A stretch of DNA of 64,000 bases from Rhodopirellula baltica SH 1. GTDB lineage: Bacteria > Planctomycetota > Planctomycetia > Pirellulales > Pirellulaceae. The stretch lies in contig NC_005027.1 in assembly GCF_000196115.1 (NCBI RefSeq), positions 3,658,001 to 3,722,000 on the forward strand, in the 5' to 3' direction. Positions 53,550 to 62,817 of the stretch are shown in pieces (positions within the stretch are counted from its first letter, which is position 1; each line of letters opens with the position of its first letter). The position numbers and the translations under genes were made by a program. The notes under the pieces are model-generated. The model was not told the origin of the DNA and ran no database searches. It saw only the letters and a program-made list of their open reading frames with translations.

Positions 53550-55001
53550 ATGTCTGCCGCCCAGTCGTCCGCTCAAAGCCAACCCAATCTTTCGTTCGAT
53601 GAGCTGAAATCTCGCTTGGAGCCTTTCGAACAAACACACCTGCTGCGTTTTTGGGACTCGCTCGATTCCGACCAGCAATCTCGATTGAGCGAGCAGATCG
53701 CGCAAGTGGACTTCGCCCGGCTCAAAACGCTGATCGAAGGCAAAGACAAATCGGTCGACTTCGGTGAACTGGCCGCGCGGGCAACAATGCCACAAGCGGT
53801 CGCCAGCGACGGAAGCGGTTGCGATTGGACTCTCGAAGACGCCCAGAAGCGTGGCGAAGAAGCCCTCCGAGCCGGCGAGATCGCGACCGTGTTGGTTGCC
53901 GGAGGACAGGGAACTCGGCTGGGGTTCGATCAACCGAAAGGCATGTTTCCCGTAGGGCCCGTCAGCGAGCGAACACTCTTTCAATTCTTCGCGGATCGTT
54001 TGATTGCGGCGGGCGAAAAGTATGGCGTCGACGTGCCTTTGTATCTGATGACCAGCGAAGCGACCCACGTCGAAACACGTCGCTACTTTGAAGAGAACAA
54101 TTACCTGGGATTGAAACCCGAGCAGGTCACGATCTTTCAACAAGGCACCATGCCCGCGGTCGATGCGGAGACCGGACAAGTGTTGTTGGCGGAGAAAGGC
54201 TCTCTCGCGCTCAGCCCTGACGGCCACGGCGGAACCCTGCGTGCTCTTTCACGAAACGGGTGCATGGAAGAAATGCGGAAGAACGGACGCAAGCACCTAT
54301 TCTACTTCCAGGTCGACAATCCGTTGGTCGGTTTGTGCGATCCTGTTTTCATCGGCCACCATTTGCTGGCCAGCAGCGAGATGACCACGCAAGTCATCCG
54401 CAAACGCTACCCAACCGAAAAAGTTGGAAACGTCGTCGAGATCGACGGTCAGACCCAGATCATCGAGTACAGCGACCTGCCTGACTCGGCCGCCGAAATG
54501 ACCAACGCCGATGGCAGCCTAAAACTTTGGGCCGGCAACATCGCGGTCCATCTGTTCGACCTGGACTTTCTGGAGCGGATGCTGGATCTAGACACGTCCC
54601 TTCCAATCCACCGGGCCAACAAAAAGGTCTCGCATGTGGTTGCGGACGGCCAATTGGTGACACCCGAGAGCCCCAACGCGACCAAGTTCGAGCAATTCAT
54701 CTTTGATTTGCTCCCAAATGCGAAAAACACGATTGTTTGCGAAGCCAATCCGGCCGAGGCCTTTGCACCGGTTAAGAATGCCAACGGTGCGGCGACGGAC
54801 ACCCCCGAATTGGCCCAACAAGCGATTTGCGATCTCCACCGAGGCTGGTTGAGATCCTGCGGCGTGACGGTCGACGATTCGGTCAAAGTCGAAATCAACC
54901 CCCGATTCGCGATGGATTCGAACGAATTGTGCGAGAAATTGCGACAATCGGGCGACTCCGATGGCGAACAATCGATCTCGTCAGATCGATATTTTTCGTA
55001 A
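53550..55001 (+). CDS. UDP-sugar pyrophosphorylase of the UAP1/UDPGP family
   Basis: Nucleotidyltransferase of 483 aa. The UTP-binding loop is VAGGQGTRLGFDQPKGMFP (~114-132), with 'NPLVGLCDPVFIGHH' and 'LKLWAGNIAVHLFDLDFL' downstream. This is the UDPGP family; the pattern and length fit UDP-N-acetylglucosamine (or -galactosamine) pyrophosphorylase of the eukaryotic UAP1 type, distinct from bacterial GlmU. It would make UDP-HexNAc for envelope polymers. UDP-glucose specificity cannot be excluded. The next gene begins an efflux operon 158 bp downstream. Confidence 0.85.
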   Translation: MSAAQSSAQSQPNLSFDELKSRLEPFEQTHLLRFWDSLDSDQQSRLSEQIAQVDFARLKTLIEGKDKSVDFGELAARATMPQAVASDGSGCDWTLEDAQKRGEEALRAGEIATVLVAGGQGTRLGFDQPKGMFPVGPVSERTLFQFFADRLIAAGEKYGVDVPLYLMTSEATHVETRRYFEENNYLGLKPEQVTIFQQGTMPAVDAETGQVLLAEKGSLALSPDGHGGTLRALSRNGCMEEMRKNGRKHLFYFQVDNPLVGLCDPVFIGHHLLASSEMTTQVIRKRYPTEKVGNVVEIDGQTQIIEYSDLPDSAAEMTNADGSLKLWAGNIAVHLFDLDFLERMLDLDTSLPIHRANKKVSHVVADGQLVTPESPNATKFEQFIFDLLPNAKNTIVCEANPAEAFAPVKNANGAATDTPELAQQAICDLHRGWLRSCGVTVDDSVKVEINPRFAMDSNELCEKLRQSGDSDGEQSISSDRYFS

Positions 55002-55159
55002 AAACGGTTGGGGGATCGGTTGGGTCAAGTAACATATTGGCCCGACTGGTGGACTCGCCGTGTTCACCTTCCCCACAAAAACCACGCGAAACCTTCGCTG
55101 ATTTTTGGGGTTCAAATGTTAGCCCTCCGTTCTCTCCCCACGGCCCCCGCCTGAAAATC

Positions 55160-57022
55160 ATGCGATCATCCACATTCAGCCCGCCCCGGCAGCAAGCCGG
55201 AGCGGAGCGACGTCGCTTTCGTTCGGCTCGCCCAATCACCCGCAATTCCCAGCTTCCCGCTGTGGCTTGGCAGCACCCAGCCAGCAAGGCAGATCATCCG
55301 CGAACAGGCGGGATCATGGTCGGGCTGTTGATCTGTTTGGTTTTGATTGGCGTTGGAGGCTACTTCGGCTACCAGCAATACATTGCAAAACAATCAACGA
55401 TCAGTGCGGATGATTTGATCGTTTCCGAAGTCGTCAAAGAGGCATTTGATCACACGGTGGTCGAACAAGGCGAAATCGAGAGTAGCAGCAATACCGAAAT
55501 CATCTGCCAGATCGAATCTCGAGGTGGATCAGGCACATCGATTTTGTGGGTCATCGACGAAGGCTCACGCGTTCGCAAGGGCGACAAATTGGTTGAGCTC
55601 GATTCATCCAATCTCGAAGTCCAGCTAAAAGAAAACCGAATTGAAGTCATCGTGGCCGAAGCCAACGTCGCCACCGCTTCGGCAATGGTCGAGCAAGCCA
55701 AGATCGCTCGCGAAGAGTATCTCGAAGGCGTCTACAAGACCGATGAGAAAGCGATCTTGAGCGAAATCGCGGTGGCTGAGCAGGAGCTTCGCAAGGCTCA
55801 ATTGGCCATCGGCAGTACCGAACGTTTGGTCGCCAAAGGTTTGGTCAAATCGTTGCAATTGGAAGCCGACAAGTTTGCACTCGCAAACGCTCAAAACCAA
55901 TTGGAATCGGCTCAGGGCCGCCTGAAGGTGCTGCAGAACCTGACTCGCCGAAAGATGCTGGTCCAGTTCGATAGCGACATCGATGCGGCAGAAGCCACGC
56001 TGTCCGCGGCACGCTCCGAGTTGTTGGAAGAACAACAGGAACTCGCCGAAGTCGAACAACAAATTGAAGTCTGTGTGATGTACGCCCCGACCGACGGCGT
56101 CGTGGTCCATGCCAACCGATACAGTTCACGTGGCGGCAACGCTGAGTTTGTCGTCGAAGCCGGTGCTCAAGTGCGTGAGCGTCAAGCGATCATCGAACTT
56201 CCCGATCCCACTCGCATGCAAGTTCGTTGCAAAGTCAACGAATCTCGCGTGACACTGCTGAAGCGAGGCATGCCCGCCAAGATTCGCTTGGACGCATTGC
56301 CCGACGTCGTGTTGAAGGGTCGTGTCACCAAGGTGAACCGCTATGCCGAACCGGGTAGCTGGTTCAGTTCTTCGGTCAAAGAATACGCCACCACGATCGA
56401 AATCATCGATCCGCCCGAAATCATCCGAACCGGCATGACCGCGGCGGTGGAAGTGTTCATCCAACAGCTTCCCGATGCGACCCAGGTACCGATCCAAGGC
56501 TTGTATGAACACGGCGGAAAGATGTATTCGCTGGTACAAACCGGACCACAAAGCTTCGAGACTCGCGCAGTGGAAGCCGGTGCGATCAACGACACCATGG
56601 CAAACATTGTTTCGGGTTTGGAACCTGGCGAGAAAGTCGTTCTGAATCTGCGAGAACATTTGAACCTATTGGATCTGCCGGAGATCGTCGCTGTGGACAA
56701 CAGCGAAATGCGTGACCTACGCGAAACCGCACCCGTGGAAGGGGCCGGGGAAGCCGCAACAGGTGCGGAAGCCGGACGCAAACCTGGCGAGGGTCCTCCT
56801 GGCGGACGAAAACCCGGCGCGGGCCGACCTGAAGGTGGTTCGCCCAAAGGCGGCGGAGGTGCTGCCGGCGGTGGCTCAAATCGCCCACGCCCTAATCAGC
56901 AAACCGCCATCGAGACATCCGACGAGGATGTTTCGGACTCAGCCGGCGACGTTGATGATTCGAAGAGCGAACCGACCAAAGCGATCACGAAGGTCACTGA
57001 AACCATTCCGGTCGCGTCATGA
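55160..57022 (+). CDS. HlyD/MacA-like periplasmic adaptor (membrane fusion protein)
   Basis: Membrane fusion protein of ~620 aa. The frame is open to 54827 inside the upstream gene; the ATG at 55160 is chosen, giving a ~50-residue basic cytoplasmic tail and one transmembrane helix (MVGLLICLVLIGVGGYFGY). A lipoyl-like half (~100-150), a long coiled coil (~150-310, Glu/Ala/Gln-rich), a second lipoyl half ('MYAPTDGVVVHANRY') and a beta-barrel region follow. The last ~110 residues are a Gly/Pro-rich then acidic tail. It bridges an ABC permease to an outer-membrane exit duct. First of three genes with 4-bp overlaps. Confidence 0.87.
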   Translation: MRSSTFSPPRQQAGAERRRFRSARPITRNSQLPAVAWQHPASKADHPRTGGIMVGLLICLVLIGVGGYFGYQQYIAKQSTISADDLIVSEVVKEAFDHTVVEQGEIESSSNTEIICQIESRGGSGTSILWVIDEGSRVRKGDKLVELDSSNLEVQLKENRIEVIVAEANVATASAMVEQAKIAREEYLEGVYKTDEKAILSEIAVAEQELRKAQLAIGSTERLVAKGLVKSLQLEADKFALANAQNQLESAQGRLKVLQNLTRRKMLVQFDSDIDAAEATLSAARSELLEEQQELAEVEQQIEVCVMYAPTDGVVVHANRYSSRGGNAEFVVEAGAQVRERQAIIELPDPTRMQVRCKVNESRVTLLKRGMPAKIRLDALPDVVLKGRVTKVNRYAEPGSWFSSSVKEYATTIEIIDPPEIIRTGMTAAVEVFIQQLPDATQVPIQGLYEHGGKMYSLVQTGPQSFETRAVEAGAINDTMANIVSGLEPGEKVVLNLREHLNLLDLPEIVAVDNSEMRDLRETAPVEGAGEAATGAEAGRKPGEGPPGGRKPGAGRPEGGSPKGGGGAAGGGSNRPRPNQQTAIETSDEDVSDSAGDVDDSKSEPTKAITKVTETIPVAS

Positions 57023-57879
57023 GTGTTCCCAACGCCTATGACCCTCAAACGTCGGACGCATCTTTGAGCGGAACCGCTGTGGCAAACACCGAATCGAAGG
57101 CTGGCGTGAAAGGAAAACGCCTGGCCACGAGCATCAAGAATCTGACGAAGGAATACGTTCTCAAGAGCGAGACCGTACGAGCTCTTCGTGGAGTCTCATT
57201 CGATGTGCCCGAGGGTGACTTTGTCGCGATCATGGGACCATCGGGTAGCGGCAAGAGTACGTTGCTGAACCTGCTGGGATGTTTGGACCAACCCACCGCG
57301 GGTCACTTGATGTTGGGCGATGATGACATCGGCACCATGTCCGATGATGAACTCGCCGACATCCGCAGTCGTCGGATTGGTTTTGTCTTTCAGTCGTACA
57401 ACTTGATTCAACAACTCAGTGTTGTTGAGAACATTCAAGTGCCGTTGTACTACCAGGGCAAACTCGGGCCCGAGCAACACAAACGAGTTGTCGAACTGGC
57501 CGACCGAGTCGGCCTAGGCGACCGACTTGATCACCGTCCCAACCAACTCTCGGGTGGACAGCAGCAACGTGTCGCGATCGCTCGATCATTGGTCAATGAC
57601 CCATTCTTCATTCTTGCCGACGAACCAACCGGGAACTTGGATTCGGTCACGACCGAAGAAATCTTGACGCTGTTCGATGTCCTCAACAGTGAAGGCCGGA
57701 CGATCATCCTGGTGACACACGAAGACGATGTCGCAGACCGAGCCAAGCGAGTCGTTCGTCTTAAAGACGGCATGCTGCACAGCGATGATTTGGTCCCCGA
57801 GGCACAACGCGAAAAAGCTCGCAACGCGCAGCGAGAGGCCGCCAAAGCTATCCTTGCAAAACAGGGCCTCGAATCATGA
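57019..57879 (+). CDS. MacB-type ABC transporter ATP-binding protein
   Basis: ATPase of 286 aa. Walker A GPSGSGKST (~74-82), Q-loop in IGFVFQSYNLIQQLSVVENI, signature LSGGQQQRVAIARSL, Walker B FILADEPTGNLD and H-loop VTHEDDVA are intact. It belongs to the MacB/LolD/FtsE class of type VII ABC systems, which use mechanotransmission to expel substrates from the periplasm. Starts 4 bp inside the adaptor gene and its stop overlaps the permease start by 4 bp, so all three are coupled. The ~30-residue N-terminal extension is variable. The substrate is unknown. Confidence 0.93.
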   Translation: MSVPNAYDPQTSDASLSGTAVANTESKAGVKGKRLATSIKNLTKEYVLKSETVRALRGVSFDVPEGDFVAIMGPSGSGKSTLLNLLGCLDQPTAGHLMLGDDDIGTMSDDELADIRSRRIGFVFQSYNLIQQLSVVENIQVPLYYQGKLGPEQHKRVVELADRVGLGDRLDHRPNQLSGGQQQRVAIARSLVNDPFFILADEPTGNLDSVTTEEILTLFDVLNSEGRTIILVTHEDDVADRAKRVVRLKDGMLHSDDLVPEAQREKARNAQREAAKAILAKQGLES

Positions 57880-59207
57880 TGTGGCTTCGTACATTCTCGC
57901 TCGGTGTCAAAAGCCTGACTCTGCACCCGCTTCGAACCGGGCTGACGATGCTGGGTATCTTGATCGGTGTTTGGGCCGTGATTGTGTTGACCGCGATCAG
58001 CCAAGGCGCCAGTGATCAGGTTCAGAAGCAAATTGAATCGCTCGGTGCAACAACCATCATCGTCCGAACGGTTAAACCGTCCGAAGAGAAACTCGTCGAT
58101 CGCTCAGCCTCCAAGTACGGACTGTTGCGTTCGGAGCTCGACCAAATTCTCGCAACACTGCCAACCATTCAAAAGGCAGTTCCCATTCGCGAAATCCGTC
58201 GCCAGTTCACCTACCGAGACAAGTTGTGCGACGGACGTTTGGTCGGTTGCACGCCCGGCTACGCAACCGTCAATCAACTCAAAATTCGCGAACGTGGCGG
58301 ACGCTTTTTGACGGACGCGGATGGACTCAACAACGAAAACGTTTGCGTGATCGCGACGGGTGTTGTCGAACGTTTGTTTCCTTATGAGGAACCACTCGGC
58401 AAAAGAATCTACATTCCCGAGCACACTGATTTTTACCGTGTCGTTGGCGTCTTGGAAGCTCGCAATCCATCCGCGGCCATCGGTGGCTCATTGGACTCGC
58501 AAGACTTTTCCAAAGACGTTTACATCCCGATGCAGACGATGCAAAAGCGCATCGGCGACACAATCGTGACCCGTCGCAGTGGCCAGTTCCAAATTGAAAT
58601 GATGGAACTGAACCAGATCACGTTGCAAGTCGAGAAGGTTTCGCAGGTCCGCACGACCGCCGCTGTCATCGAAAACATTTTGGCACCCAAGCACGCGGAA
58701 GTGGGTGACATCGCCGTCGTGGTTCCACTGGAACTGCTGGAACAAGCCCGCAACTTACGATTGATGTTCCTGGGCATTGGGATCTTGATCGCCTGCATCT
58801 CTCTGCTGGTGGGCGGCATCGGGATTATGAATATCATGCTCGCCAGCGTCACCGAGCGAACTCGCGAGATCGGTATTCGTCGCGCCCTCGGTGCGAAACG
58901 AGCAGACATCGTGCGTCAATTTTTGGTCGAAACGATCGTGCTCAGCTTCGCCGGTGCGTTCCTGGGCATTCTGCTGGGATTTGCCGGCCCACCGATGTAC
59001 CGGCTGTTCATTGGATTGGTTGCCAGTGGTTTTCCAGAGCAATTCGAGGCATTGCCAAGCGCCATTCGTGATTCGCAACCTGCGATTGTTTACGAAACCA
59101 TTCCATTGGCGGTGATCATCGCGGTCATGGTCGGTTTGGTGAGCGGACTTTATCCCGCAATTCGTGCAGCTCGAATGAATCCAATCGAAGCCCTGCGTCA
59201 CGAATAA
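57876..59207 (+). CDS. MacB-type ABC transporter permease
   Basis: Permease of 443 aa with the MacB layout: one N-terminal transmembrane helix (~20-40), a ~230-residue periplasmic domain (MacB_PCD, with 'QGASDQVQKQIESLGATTIIV' at its start) and three C-terminal helices of the FtsX domain ('MNIMLASVTERTREIGIRRALGAKRADIVRQFLVE', ending 'SGLYPAIRAARMNPIEALRHE'). Forms a tripartite efflux complex with the coupled adaptor and ATPase. An outer-membrane duct gene is not adjacent. Could export macrolide-like compounds, peptides or lipids; not resolvable from sequence. Confidence 0.93.
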   Translation: MMWLRTFSLGVKSLTLHPLRTGLTMLGILIGVWAVIVLTAISQGASDQVQKQIESLGATTIIVRTVKPSEEKLVDRSASKYGLLRSELDQILATLPTIQKAVPIREIRRQFTYRDKLCDGRLVGCTPGYATVNQLKIRERGGRFLTDADGLNNENVCVIATGVVERLFPYEEPLGKRIYIPEHTDFYRVVGVLEARNPSAAIGGSLDSQDFSKDVYIPMQTMQKRIGDTIVTRRSGQFQIEMMELNQITLQVEKVSQVRTTAAVIENILAPKHAEVGDIAVVVPLELLEQARNLRLMFLGIGILIACISLLVGGIGIMNIMLASVTERTREIGIRRALGAKRADIVRQFLVETIVLSFAGAFLGILLGFAGPPMYRLFIGLVASGFPEQFEALPSAIRDSQPAIVYETIPLAVIIAVMVGLVSGLYPAIRAARMNPIEALRHE

Positions 59208-59359
59208 GGATCGGTTCAGGGAAAGGCATCTGAGACTTCTCGGCGAATCGGTCACGTTGCCGTTTCGCCCGCAGGCATCAGGCTCAGATTCCCCGATCAT
59301 GCCTAAGGTCTTTTGGCGTGCGACGGAGGATCTTCCGCTAATAAAGCCTCACGGGTGCT

Positions 59360-59388
59360 TTGCTTTTCTTAAATGGGCTCCGTATCTT
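59360..59388 (+). promoter_or_regulatory. Candidate sigma-70-type promoter upstream of Gfo/Idh/MocA gene
   Basis: TTGCTT (59360-59365) and TATCTT (59383-59388) separated by exactly 17 bp; the -10 box ends 55 bp before the ATG at 59444. The boxes match 3 of 6 and 4 of 6 consensus positions. This region was also open frame, which is why an earlier start at 59360 is less likely. Confidence 0.35.
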
Positions 59389-59443
59389 AGTTAGGCCGCT
59401 CATTCACGATTTCCCCGTCTCTTTACTTCATAGGATCAACAAC

Positions 59444-60910
59444 ATGCGTGAAGTCTCGACTTCAAATTTCGGAAGGCGTCAATTTCTTGCCGGTGTCGCG
59501 GCTGGTGTTGGCACCGTCGCTTTAAGCAGCCCCCTCCGTGCGGCGGCCAACGACGAAGTCCGCATTGCCGTTTTGGGCGCGGGTGGACGCGGTGGCGAAC
59601 TGGCACGAACCGTCGACTCGGTCGCTGGTGCGAAACTGGTTGCGGTTGCTGATCCAGACGAAAAACGAGCCGCGTCGATGGCTAAAAAGTACGGCGCAAA
59701 GGCCTACACAGACCTGCGAGCAGCACTTGATTCGGACGATGTGGACGCGGTTGTCATCACAACTTGCAACCACTGGCACTGCTTGGCTGCTCTGTGGGCA
59801 ATCGATGCCGGCAAAGACGTCTACGTCGAAAAACCCCTCTCGCATTCGCAGTGGGAAGGGCGTCAAGTTGTCGAAGCCGCGAAGAAGTCCGGCGCGATCG
59901 TTCAGCTGGGAACCCAGCAACGCAGCGATCCCATTCAAATGGAAGCTCGCAAGTTCTTGCACGACGACCAAGGACTCGGTGCAATCAAATACGTCCAAGC
60001 CAACCGGCTCGGCGTTCGCGGTCCGATCGGCAAACGCGACAAACCACTCGAGATCCCTAGTGAAGTGAATTACGACTTGTGGCTTGGCCCTGCTCAGGAC
60101 CAACCCATCATGCGAAACAACCTTCACTACGATTGGCACTGGGATTGGAACACCGGCAGTGGTGAAATGGGCAACTGGGGTGTCCACATCCTGGATGACA
60201 TTCGCAACGTCGCTTACCAAGACAAAGTTTCAACACCATCCAAGATGATCGCCGCTGGCGGACGCATGGGTTGGGGAGACGCGGGCCAAACGCCCAATGT
60301 GCACTTCGCTTTGTTCGAAACCGAAATGTTTCCGACCGTGATCGCACTGAGCAACATGTCGATCAAGCCGGGCGAAAAGGGCAGCTGGAAGGTTCCCGGC
60401 GGCAAGCCGATGACCGGACCAGGCAGCGGCTATGTCGTCGTATGCGAAGGCGGCTACTACCTTGGCCAGCGTGGCAGCGGCAAAGCTGTCGACCTGGACG
60501 GCAAAACCATCCGCAGCTTCAAGGCCGACGTAAGCACCGTTCCTGCCCACGTCAGCAACTTTGTCGAAGCGGTCAAGAGTCGCAAAGCGGAATCTTTGGC
60601 AGCACCGATCGAGAACGGTCATCACAGCACTGGTTGGTGCAACTTGGCCAATGTCGCAATGCGTTGTGCTGGCAACTATAGCGATGAGCAAGTGCGTTCC
60701 GCATCGGAACTCCCCGCTTGGTCAGCCGTCCTTGATGACATGCACGAATCGCTGAAGCGATATGGCGTCGACATGTCGGAATTGAAGTCCGGCCCAATGC
60801 TGACGCATGATCCAAAGACGGAACGATTCGTTGGCGAAAACGCTGACGCAGCCAACCCGTTCCTTCGCCGCGAATACCGCCCAGGTTACGAAGTCAAACC
60901 TGTCGCCTAA
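59444..60910 (+). CDS. Gfo/Idh/MocA family oxidoreductase, Tat-exported
   Basis: Exported oxidoreductase of 488 aa from the ATG at 59444. Twin-arginine signal at residues ~8-35: FGRRQFLAGVAAGVGTVAL, cut near LRAAA. The Rossmann fold begins at ~40 (RIAVLGAGGRGGEL) and the EKP motif is in DVYVEKPLSHS (~128-136). The C-terminal Gfo/Idh/MocA domain carries family substrate residues ('NWGVHILDDIRNV'). Such enzymes use NAD(P), here probably tightly bound before export, as in glucose-fructose oxidoreductase, and act on sugars or inositols. Single-gene unit followed by a block of intergenic repeats. Confidence 0.92.
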   Translation: MREVSTSNFGRRQFLAGVAAGVGTVALSSPLRAAANDEVRIAVLGAGGRGGELARTVDSVAGAKLVAVADPDEKRAASMAKKYGAKAYTDLRAALDSDDVDAVVITTCNHWHCLAALWAIDAGKDVYVEKPLSHSQWEGRQVVEAAKKSGAIVQLGTQQRSDPIQMEARKFLHDDQGLGAIKYVQANRLGVRGPIGKRDKPLEIPSEVNYDLWLGPAQDQPIMRNNLHYDWHWDWNTGSGEMGNWGVHILDDIRNVAYQDKVSTPSKMIAAGGRMGWGDAGQTPNVHFALFETEMFPTVIALSNMSIKPGEKGSWKVPGGKPMTGPGSGYVVVCEGGYYLGQRGSGKAVDLDGKTIRSFKADVSTVPAHVSNFVEAVKSRKAESLAAPIENGHHSTGWCNLANVAMRCAGNYSDEQVRSASELPAWSAVLDDMHESLKRYGVDMSELKSGPMLTHDPKTERFVGENADAANPFLRREYRPGYEVKPVA

Positions 60911-60961
60911 TTGGCGGACGACACTGGATAGAACCGGGGGCAATCGCCGAATGGGACTTAC

Positions 60962-61072
60962 TTCACCCTCCCTCTGGGAGGGCCGGCCCGCTTCGGGCCG
61001 GGGAGGGCGAACCTAAAACCCGGTGTGTAGCCCTCCCCTCGCTTCGCTCGACCCTCCCAGAGGGAGGGTGAA
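60962..61072. mobile_element. MITE-like element with 21-bp inverted repeats
   Basis: A 21-bp perfect inverted repeat forms the two ends: 60962-60982 begins TTCACCCTCCCTCTGG and 61052-61072 is its reverse complement. Inside, CCGGCCC/GGGCCGG (around 60983-61000) and GGGGAGGGC/GCCCTCCCC make further stems. The 11-bp GGGCAATCGCC occurs as a direct repeat on either side (60938-60948 and 61083-61093), as a target-site duplication would, although 10-13 bp of extra DNA lie between it and the inverted ends. No open frame for a transposase. It lies between convergent genes. Confidence 0.55.
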
Positions 61073-61258
61073 TTGGTAAATCGGGCAATCGCCCGGCGGC
61101 TGATCAGGAGCGTGACCAATCCCATCAGCGTGCAACGCAATCGCGTCCGGTTCTGAATCCCCCTGTCATGGGGCTTTCGCAAAGTTCCAGCAACATCGAG
61201 ACTCATCGTCTCGTACTTGTTGGGAAGACCTTCGCTTGCTGCGATGGCTTTTGTTCAT

Positions 61259-61281
61259 GCCGACGGAGAGCCTCCGTCGGC
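61259..61281. repeat. Perfect 10-bp hairpin with 3-nt loop
   Basis: GCCGACGGAG-agc-CTCCGTCGGC. It lies in the convergent gap after the oxidoreductase gene, between the MITE-like element and the repeat at 61302. Same 3-nt-loop design as the hairpins at 12521, 18165 and 18194. No T-run. Confidence 0.65.
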
Positions 61282-61301
61282 GACAGCTTGGCGAGCGTTC
61301 T

Positions 61302-61333
61302 AACCTGTAGCTCGGTGGCCCCCACCGAGACGA
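61302..61333 (+). repeat. Third copy of the AACCTGTAGCTCGGTGG hairpin repeat
   Basis: AACCTGTAGCTCGGTGG followed by CCC and CCACCGAGACGAA: an 8-bp stem (CTCGGTGG/CCACCGAG) with a 3-nt loop. It matches the two copies at 37081-37113 and 37134-37162 almost base for base, which shows that the sequence is a dispersed repeat and not chance. Confidence 0.8.
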
Positions 61334-61392
61334 ACCTGGACACGCTACGACGGAAACTCTCCGGCGGCTACGGGCACCATCCGTGACAAGCG

Positions 61393-62652
61393 TCAACTGT
61401 CTCGTCGCAGATCCGATCTTGGTGGCGATCGCAGTTCCGCAAAGTAGTTCTTCCACGCTGATTTGTCGTAACCAAAGTCGACGTCCGGTGCGATCGATCG
61501 CAGTAACTGCAACACCTCAGGGTGTCGATGCGGCGTGTTGACGACGACTTGTTTGCTGCCTTGAGAGAACCCGCCTCCACCGGCGTTGTCAAAACCGGCT
61601 CGTGAACCACCACCGACCTGTTGCGTTTGTTTTTCGATCGTAATCAATGCGTCGATGTAAACGAACGCTGCTTCGGGATTGGGGAAGTATGCGAGAGCAC
61701 GAGCTGCGGCCTTGACCTGCTTCGGGTTGTTGCTTTTCAACCACGGCATGTAGGTCGCGATTGCCGAACTGGTCTCATTGGATTGCAACCAAGCCAGAGC
61801 ATCTTCGCGAACCACATCGTCGGTATCCAACAACCCTGTCTTTACGATTGCTTCCACGGCGGCCCCGGTTCGAAATTCTTTCAACTTGTTGAGCCATACC
61901 ATTCGAACCGGACGCCAGTTCGAACCGCGTTTTTGTGAATCGACCAGCTCCTTTGCAATCGCTTGCGACGCCAGCGGGTCATCGATCGCTGCCATCTCAG
62001 CCATCGCTTCCGCGTCGCCTCGCTGAATTTTGGACAACAGTTGTTTGATCGTCTTGATCCAACGCTTCGCGACTTTGTCGTTCACGTCGGCGTTTTCTCG
62101 CCAAGCAACGACCTCCGGCAGAACCCACTGACCCTTGCGATCTTTCACCAATCCTTGGTTCCGTCGCCAGACTTCCGTGAGTATCCACTTCCCGTCCTTC
62201 CGCGTGTAACCCAGCGCGGCCCGGGCGTTGGGATGGTCGGGTAGCAAGTCGATTGTTCGCAGCAAGTGATACTGCCGTTGCTGCAGCAGATTGTTTTGCC
62301 GGCACCAAGTCGCAAGCTCGTAATGTGCTTGCCCGTCCTGGCCGGCTTCGACGACGCGGCGCCGGTATTCCTGAAGCTTTTCATCGCCAACAATCATTCG
62401 CGAGTTCGCTTTTGCGATCGCGACAGAGAGGTCTTGATCGACCTGCACCAAGACGTAGGGCGTCTTCTTCGATTCCACCTCGCGAACCTTGCCGGTCAAC
62501 TGTCCACCGGTGCTGAGCAACAAAGTGTCCGCCTCCGCCGCCCGAACTGGCAGGCATGCCACGCCAGTCGCGAATACCCCCCGCGCGATCAATCGCATTT
62601 TCCGACGAAAAGATGACCGAGGTGTCGGTTGCAAGCGGCGAAAAGTATCCAT
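61393..62652 (-). CDS. Exported protein of unknown function with HEAT-like helical region
   Basis: Protein of 419 aa from the ATG at 62652; the frame runs to 62892 but the first ~80 codons lack plausible features. A signal peptide (basic start, 'LIARGVFATGVACLPVRAA') is followed by a small beta domain, 'DTLLLSTGGQLTGKVREVESKKTPYVLVQVDQDLSVAIA'. Then TPR-like and HEAT-like helices ('GDAEAMAEMAAIDDPLASQAIAKELV', 'KTGLLDTDDVVREDALAWLQS', 'KAAARALAYFPNPEAAFVYIDALI'). The repeats suggest a protein-binding scaffold in the periplasm. Divergent from cysH. Planctomycete-specific in appearance; function unknown. Confidence 0.8.
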   Translation of the reverse strand: MDTFRRLQPTPRSSFRRKMRLIARGVFATGVACLPVRAAEADTLLLSTGGQLTGKVREVESKKTPYVLVQVDQDLSVAIAKANSRMIVGDEKLQEYRRRVVEAGQDGQAHYELATWCRQNNLLQQRQYHLLRTIDLLPDHPNARAALGYTRKDGKWILTEVWRRNQGLVKDRKGQWVLPEVVAWRENADVNDKVAKRWIKTIKQLLSKIQRGDAEAMAEMAAIDDPLASQAIAKELVDSQKRGSNWRPVRMVWLNKLKEFRTGAAVEAIVKTGLLDTDDVVREDALAWLQSNETSSAIATYMPWLKSNNPKQVKAAARALAYFPNPEAAFVYIDALITIEKQTQQVGGGSRAGFDNAGGGGFSQGSKQVVVNTPHRHPEVLQLLRSIAPDVDFGYDKSAWKNYFAELRSPPRSDLRRDS

Positions 62653-62817
62653 GGCTCGGTTCTTTGGCTCATCAGACGAAATGGAGCGACCTTTCCAATT
62701 ATACGTCAAAGTCGTGACGATCCAGTTTGATCGGCTCAAGCGGACCGCTTCGGCGGCCGATGGGGATACTTGACCATTCAGATCATGTTTGTAAGGTTTC
62801 ACACTTCCAAAGTCATT

